Positions 61,429-64,000 of a stretch of DNA of 64,000 nucleotides are shown piece by piece. The notes beneath the pieces were generated by a model, which was not told where the DNA came from, did no database searches, and saw nothing but the letters and a program-made list of their open reading frames with translations. The stretch is from Flavobacterium sp. KS-LB2. Lineage in GTDB: Bacteria; Bacteroidota; Bacteroidia; Flavobacteriales; Flavobacteriaceae. Location of the stretch: positions 1,116,001 through 1,180,000 of the forward strand of contig NZ_CP145904.1 of the NCBI RefSeq assembly GCF_036895565.1, in the 5' to 3' direction. How positions within the stretch are numbered: position 1 is the stretch's first letter; each line of letters starts with the position of its first letter. A program made the translations under genes and the position numbers.

Positions 61429-61839
61429 ATGAAAAGAAATGCAACCGCAGTCTGGAATGGTTCACTCAAAGAGGGAGCTGGAAAATTGACCACACAAAGC
61501 ACCACACTAAAAGATACGCAATATTCCTTTAAATCTCGTTTTGAGGAAGGAGTGGGCACAAATCCCGAAGAATTGATAGCAGCAGCGCATTCTGGATGCT
61601 TTACAATGCAACTTTCGGCTTACATCACCGAAGCTGGTTTTGAAATTGAAAGTATTGAAACCAAATGCGATATTGATTTTGTTGACGGAACAATCATCAC
61701 GTCACACTTAACAGTAAATGCTAAAGTAAAAGAAATAACAGAGGATGCTTTTCAGCAATTGGTTACCAAAGCAGAGAAAAATTGCCCTGTTTCTAAAGTG
61801 TTGAATGCAGCAATTTCTTCTACGTCTAGTTTAGTATAA
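61429..61839 (+). CDS. OsmC-family peroxiredoxin
   Basis: Cytoplasmic thiol peroxidase, 136 residues. Cys57 in A-H-S-G-C-F and Cys119 in K-N-C-P-V are the reactive pair. E-E-L-I-A-A-A-H-S is the family segment. A TAAATTTG -7 box (61399-61406) lies 22 bases before the start. Confidence 0.94.
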   Translation: MKRNATAVWNGSLKEGAGKLTTQSTTLKDTQYSFKSRFEEGVGTNPEELIAAAHSGCFTMQLSAYITEAGFEIESIETKCDIDFVDGTIITSHLTVNAKVKEITEDAFQQLVTKAEKNCPVSKVLNAAISSTSSLV

Positions 61840-61858
61840 TAAAAATAACAATAGATAT

Positions 61859-61897
61859 AAAAAAGGCTCGATTTAACTTAAATCGAGCCTTTTTTTG
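61859..61897. terminator. Bidirectional terminator
   Basis: 14-bp stem (61861-61874 with 61880-61893) with 5-base loop and A/T runs, between OsmC (+) and the SGNH hydrolase (-). Confidence 0.93.
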
Positions 61898-61912
61898 ATT
61901 AAAAGGTATGAT

Positions 61913-62605
61913 TTATTTTTGCAATAATACTTTAGTAATTGCTTTTTCTGCAAGTGTTGCCATCACTTGGTAACCCACTTTGTTGGGGTGAACTTCATCA
62001 TTGGAGTATAGTGTTGGCAAACCTTTTCGTTTATCAGCCATAGCCGTAAAGTAATCAAGATAAAGAATGCCATTGGCGTCAGCATAATTTTTTATCATTT
62101 CATTTAACGCTACTACTTTTTCAGCCGGATTTTGATTGGGTTTCCAAGAAAAGTCATAAGCAGGCAATACGGAACAAAGTATTACTTTAATTTGGTTTGC
62201 TTGCGCCAATTCGGCCATTGAAAAAATGTTATTAGCAATCATATCCAATGTTGCAGGACCAGTATTGCCGGCAATGTCATTTATTCCTGCTAAAATAACT
62301 ACAGCAGTGGGTTTTAAAGCTATAACATCAGCTCTAAAACGGATTAGCATTTGAGGTGTAGTTTGTCCACTAATACCTCGATTAATGTATGGTTTTCCTG
62401 CAAAATACTCAGGATCGGTGATGCTCCAAAATTCAGTTATGGAATCTCCCATAAACACCACTCTTTTTTGTCCAAGTGCAATCGGTTTGAGATTGGCATT
62501 TTCATTTTGATATTTGTTTAAATTTGGCCAGTCCTGAGCCTGTGCTTTTCCTCCCATAGCGATTGATAAAAATAGAATACAATAAATTAGTGCTGTGTTT
62601 TTCAT
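61913..62605 (-). CDS. Secreted SGNH/GDSL hydrolase
   Basis: 230 residues, signal peptide ends A-Q-A-Q. Catalytic Ser55 in G-D-S-I-T-E (block I), Gly80 in R-G-I-S-G (II), Asn109 in G-I-N-D (III), Asp203-x-x-His206 in D-E-V-H-P (V). Likely a periplasmic or extracellular carbohydrate esterase or lipase. No partner genes. Substrate open. Confidence 0.93.
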   Translation of the reverse strand: MKNTALIYCILFLSIAMGGKAQAQDWPNLNKYQNENANLKPIALGQKRVVFMGDSITEFWSITDPEYFAGKPYINRGISGQTTPQMLIRFRADVIALKPTAVVILAGINDIAGNTGPATLDMIANNIFSMAELAQANQIKVILCSVLPAYDFSWKPNQNPAEKVVALNEMIKNYADANGILYLDYFTAMADKRKGLPTLYSNDEVHPNKVGYQVMATLAEKAITKVLLQK

Positions 62606-62685
62606 TAGTAATCAAATTATAAGGTGTGAAATCATTAAATTATTTTGGATTAAAAATAGAAAATATTAGTTTATTAAAATGAAAC

Positions 62686-62735
62686 AACCTTCCTTTTTTC
62701 ATATCCGAAGATACAGAAAAGGAAGGTTTTTTTTA
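62686..62735. terminator. Hairpin between cysM and the SGNH gene
   Basis: AACCTTCCTTTT (62686-62697) pairs with AAAAGGAAGGTT (62717-62728), 12 bp with 19-base loop, T run on the + side. Confidence 0.7.
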
Positions 62736-62749
62736 TAAGTCTACGCAAT

Positions 62750-63637
62750 TTAATCAAACAAATCCGAAGACAAATAGCGATCACCACGGTCACAAATAAT
62801 GGCTACTATGACTCCTGATTCTAATTCCTCAGCCATTTTTATTGCTGCCGCCACTGAACCACCACTACTCATTCCTGCAAAAACGCCTTCTTCTAACGCT
62901 AAACGTTTGGTCATGGCCCGCGCTTCCTCTTCAGAGACTTCGATGATTGTATCTACTTTATTGGAATCAAAGATCTTAGGTAAATATTCTTTAGGCCATT
63001 TTCTGATTCCTGGGATTTGGGATCCATCGCTGGGTTGGGCGCCTACAATTTGAATCGCTGGATTCATTTCTTTCAGGTAGGTTGAAGTGCCTATAATTGT
63101 TCCCGTTGTTCCCATAGCGGAGACAAAATGGGTTACAGTTCCGTCGGTATCATTCCATACTTCAGGGCCAGTAGTTTTATAATGCGCTTTCCAGTTGTCG
63201 TCATTTGCAAACTGATTAAGCATTATGTAACCGCCTTCGGCTACTTTTTTGTCTGCATAATCTCTAGAACCTATAATTCCGGTATCAGCAGGTGTCAAAA
63301 TGACGGTAGCACCATAAGCGCGCATAGTTTGGGTGCGTTCCTTAGTGGAATCTTCTGGAAGTATCAATTCGATTTCGATATTGAATAATTGCGCAATCAT
63401 CGCAAGGGCTATGCCGGTATTGCCACTTGTTGCTTCAATGAGTTTATCTCCTTTTTTGATTTCTCCTCTTTCTAATGCAGAGGCTATCATGTTGTAGGCT
63501 GCACGATCTTTTACGCTCCCTCCAGGATTGTTTCCTTCGAGTTTCAGTAAAAGTTTTACGTTTTTATTTTTTATTAAATTAGTGGTTTCGACTAAAGGTG
63601 TGTTTCCAATGAGGTCTAATATTTTATATGATTTCAT
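62750..63637 (-). CDS. cysM: Cysteine synthase (CysM type)
   Basis: PLP enzyme making cysteine from O-acetylserine and sulfide or thiosulfate, 295 residues. PLP Lys43 in G-G-S-V-K-D-R, phosphate loop S-G-N-T-G (71-75), and the end I-I-C-D-R-G-D-R-Y-L-S-S-D are CysM-like. The length fits CysM more than CysK, so CysM is preferred with some doubt. Confidence 0.92.
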   Translation of the reverse strand: MKSYKILDLIGNTPLVETTNLIKNKNVKLLLKLEGNNPGGSVKDRAAYNMIASALERGEIKKGDKLIEATSGNTGIALAMIAQLFNIEIELILPEDSTKERTQTMRAYGATVILTPADTGIIGSRDYADKKVAEGGYIMLNQFANDDNWKAHYKTTGPEVWNDTDGTVTHFVSAMGTTGTIIGTSTYLKEMNPAIQIVGAQPSDGSQIPGIRKWPKEYLPKIFDSNKVDTIIEVSEEEARAMTKRLALEEGVFAGMSSGGSVAAAIKMAEELESGVIVAIICDRGDRYLSSDLFD

Positions 63638-64000
63638 GCTGTTTGGTGTCTTAAATTGTAATAATCAGGTTCTAATGTATTACAATTGATAAATCGTTTT
63701 GAACAATGTTTTTTTATGATAGTATTTTAAAGACAGCAACAACAATAGCTGAAAGGAATATTTTTCAAGTTCAGTAGCATTTTCATAGTTTTTAAAAACA
63801 AGTTGCAAAGATATTGAACTATTTTGAATTATTTCTGTTTGTAATATAAAGCTATCGTCTTTATTTGGACACTTTTGTTAAATAAATTGACTGTAATTGT
63901 GGGGTGTTTTGCTGTTTTTAACTTTTTAAAAATACAAAAAGTACTGGTGTATCTGTTTTATTTTCAATGTATAGAAACCGATTATTAGTTTTGATGAAAG
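63638..64000. other. 363-base AT-rich stretch at the right edge
   Basis: No coding frame of any length is supported. TATCTTTG reads on the - strand at 63806-63813 and could be a distant promoter box for cysM, without a matching -33. Confidence 0.5.

Overview
The window looks like chromosome from a Flavobacterium-type member of the Bacteroidota. The base composition is AT-rich, start codons follow A-rich leaders without Shine-Dalgarno motifs, and promoter-like sites of the TTG/TTTG-N(about 20)-TAnnTTTG type occur. There is a SusC/SusD polysaccharide locus, and many small lipoproteins and membrane proteins belong to families typical of Flavobacteriaceae. No rRNA, tRNA, CRISPR array, insertion sequence or prophage was found.

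Region 1 (277-11307, + strand) is a complete polysaccharide utilisation locus: SusC-like TonB-dependent receptor, SusD-like lipoprotein, a surface lipoprotein with a duplicated binding-like domain, a GH16 lipoprotein, a GH3 beta-glucosidase lipoprotein and a second, periplasmic-type GH16 enzyme. Two GH16 enzymes plus GH3 point to laminarin or a related beta-1,3(1,4)-glucan: cut at the surface, imported through SusCD, finished to glucose in the periplasm. No dedicated regulator lies next to it.

Region 2 (11.5-24 kb) is mostly housekeeping: an ECF-type sigma factor with a tiny downstream basic protein, endonuclease III (without its iron-sulfur cysteines), Bcp peroxiredoxin, an MBL-fold hydrolase, an operon of a BatA/VWA membrane protein, a dihydroorotase-like protein lacking its HxH metal ligands, a DUF4870-like protein and an esterase, then a lactonase and a DEAD-box-type helicase.

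Region 3 (24029-30546, - strand) is the most interesting accessory block. It is a tightly packed five-gene operon: HEAT-repeat membrane protein, processive GT2 glycosyltransferase, YaiO-type TPR/beta-barrel outer-membrane protein, a large secreted DUF4838 protein and a single-domain response regulator. It resembles the parts list of a synthase-dependent exopolysaccharide system and may be a poorly described variant.

Region 4 (30.6-45.5 kb) holds TIGR02757, a LolD-like ATPase, MsrA, small membrane proteins, a DUF937 protein, the serine pathway pair serC-serA, a LuxC-type acyl-CoA reductase divergent from a ferredoxin over a shared promoter region, a second TonB-dependent receptor, ychF, an FMN reductase and a transglutaminase-like protein. 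A methyltransferase-like gene remnant lies at 39405-39539.

Region 5 (45.6-64 kb) has parE, a 61-residue membrane protein and parC, then TerC, a translationally coupled murQ cluster that ends in a pentapeptide-repeat protein, a ZIP transporter, methyltransferases (including rlmD and a THUMP enzyme), DUF6048/DUF6452, an orphan histidine kinase, OsmC, an SGNH hydrolase and cysM. Intergenic spaces carry bidirectional terminators and at least two families of short dispersed repeats.
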